This document shows, piece by piece, positions 63,558 to 64,000 of a stretch of DNA of 64,000 nucleotides; the first letter of the stretch is position 1, and every line of letters begins with the position of its first letter. The translations under genes were made by a program, and so were the position numbers. Origin of the DNA: Sinorhizobium sp. RAC02 (GTDB taxonomy: Bacteria; Pseudomonadota; Alphaproteobacteria; Rhizobiales; Rhizobiaceae); contig NZ_CP016450.1 in the NCBI RefSeq assembly GCF_001713395.1, forward strand, positions 2,676,001-2,740,000, given 5' to 3'. The notes under the pieces were generated by a model. That model had not been told where the DNA came from. It searched no databases and was given only the letters and a program-made list of their open reading frames with translations.

Positions 63558-64000
63558 CAGCTGGTCCTCGCCATGCCACGCCGATAGTGGCGCTCGATGA
63601 AGCCGATCAGCACGTTGGAGACCAGGGTAATCATCAGGTAGAGTACGCCGGCCGCGCAGAAGAACAGCAGATAGGCCTTGGTGCTGCCCGCCGCCTGGCG
63701 CGTCACCAGCGTCAATTCGCTGAAGCCGACGACGGCAAGCAGTGCCGTATCCTTGGTGGCGATCAGCCAGAGATTGGAGAGGCCGGGAATGGCATGCGGC
63801 AGCATGGCCGGCAGCGTGATGCGGCGCATGATCTGCGTGGGCGACATGCCATAGGCGCGCGCCGCCTCCATCTGTCCCGCCGGCACCGCCTTGATCGCGC
63901 CGCGCAGCACCTCCGTCGAATAGGCGCCCTGCACGACGCCGATGACGAAGATACCGGCCGCAAGGCCGCTGATATCGACCGGGCCGAAGCCGACAAGCGC
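63557..64000 (-). CDS. ABC transporter permease, polar amino acid family (partial)
   Basis: This gene runs off the right edge: only the C-terminal 147 residues are present and the N terminus lies outside the window. The coupling-loop signature GAYSTEVLRGAIKAVPAGQM followed by EAARAYGMSPTQIMRRITLP identifies the HisQ/ArtQ type. An internal methionine at GVVQGAYS should not be taken as the start. The solute-binding protein and ATPase genes are not in the window. Confidence 0.92.
   Translation of the reverse strand, partial: ALVGFGPVDISGLAAGIFVIGVVQGAYSTEVLRGAIKAVPAGQMEAARAYGMSPTQIMRRITLPAMLPHAIPGLSNLWLIATKDTALLAVVGFSELTLVTRQAAGSTKAYLLFFCAAGVLYLMITLVSNVLIGFIERHYRRGMARTS

Overview
The window looks like a chromosomal segment of a high-GC alphaproteobacterium of the Rhizobiales, most likely Rhizobiaceae (Rhizobium, Agrobacterium, Shinella, Ensifer or a relative). 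The evidence is gene order and family content. There is a dnaX-ybaB pair with the SRP RNA gene just upstream of dnaX, a nudC / pheA / kdsB / membrane-anchored cytochrome c neighbourhood, the murA-DUF2948-hisD-UPF0262-phosphatase-infA-maf-yacG-tRNA-Phe string, and mosaic intergenic repeats built on a TTCTCCCC...GGGGAGAAG core. No genus is claimed. No phage, transposase, CRISPR array or replication origin was seen.

Layout. 0-7.4 kb holds an MFS exporter, an MltB-type transglycosylase, recR, a YiiM-like MOSC protein, a LysE exporter, ybaB, dnaX and the SRP RNA. 7.5-14.2 kb holds a HIT protein, nudC, a divergent SDR/TetR pair with two near-identical operator-like repeats, pheA, kdsB, a CycM-like cytochrome c and an AEC transporter. 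14.7-22.3 kb holds an alpha-2-macroglobulin gene followed by pbpC, a periplasmic defence and repair pair. 22.6-34.7 kb holds, on the minus strand, an FAH-family gene, an Lrp regulator, a fused 2-oxoacid:ferredoxin oxidoreductase and a complete leucine/isovalerate (liu) catabolic operon with an embedded RidA-family gene.

34.8-48.1 kb is the accessory part and the most interesting region: a nonulosonic (sialic-acid-like) acid locus. neuB, neuC and neuA homologues provide a route from UDP-GlcNAc to a CMP-activated nine-carbon sugar. Between them lies an acyl carrier protein / FkbH-like HAD / GNAT-like set that I infer builds and transfers an acyl (possibly glyceryl) decoration, plus a NodB-type deacetylase. 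The opposite strand carries a putative glycosyltransferase, a pyruvyltransferase-like protein and an unusual hydrolase-TPR-hydrolase fusion; a second possible glycosyltransferase is divergent. The locus ends beside a tRNA-Thr gene.

48.3-57.8 kb returns to core genes: murA, hisD, infA, maf, yacG, tRNA-Phe, an aminotransferase, a small P-loop kinase, galE and chorismate mutase. 57.9-64 kb holds a cyanide-insensitive-type bd oxidase operon (cydA-cydB-DUF2474), a small secreted protein with a GDYY-type repeat, an M20 amidohydrolase and two polar amino acid ABC permeases, the second cut by the window edge.

Translation starts were chosen by ribosome binding site and family alignment where these were informative. 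Several very long reading frames antisense to real genes are composition artefacts of GC-rich third codon positions and are not annotated.
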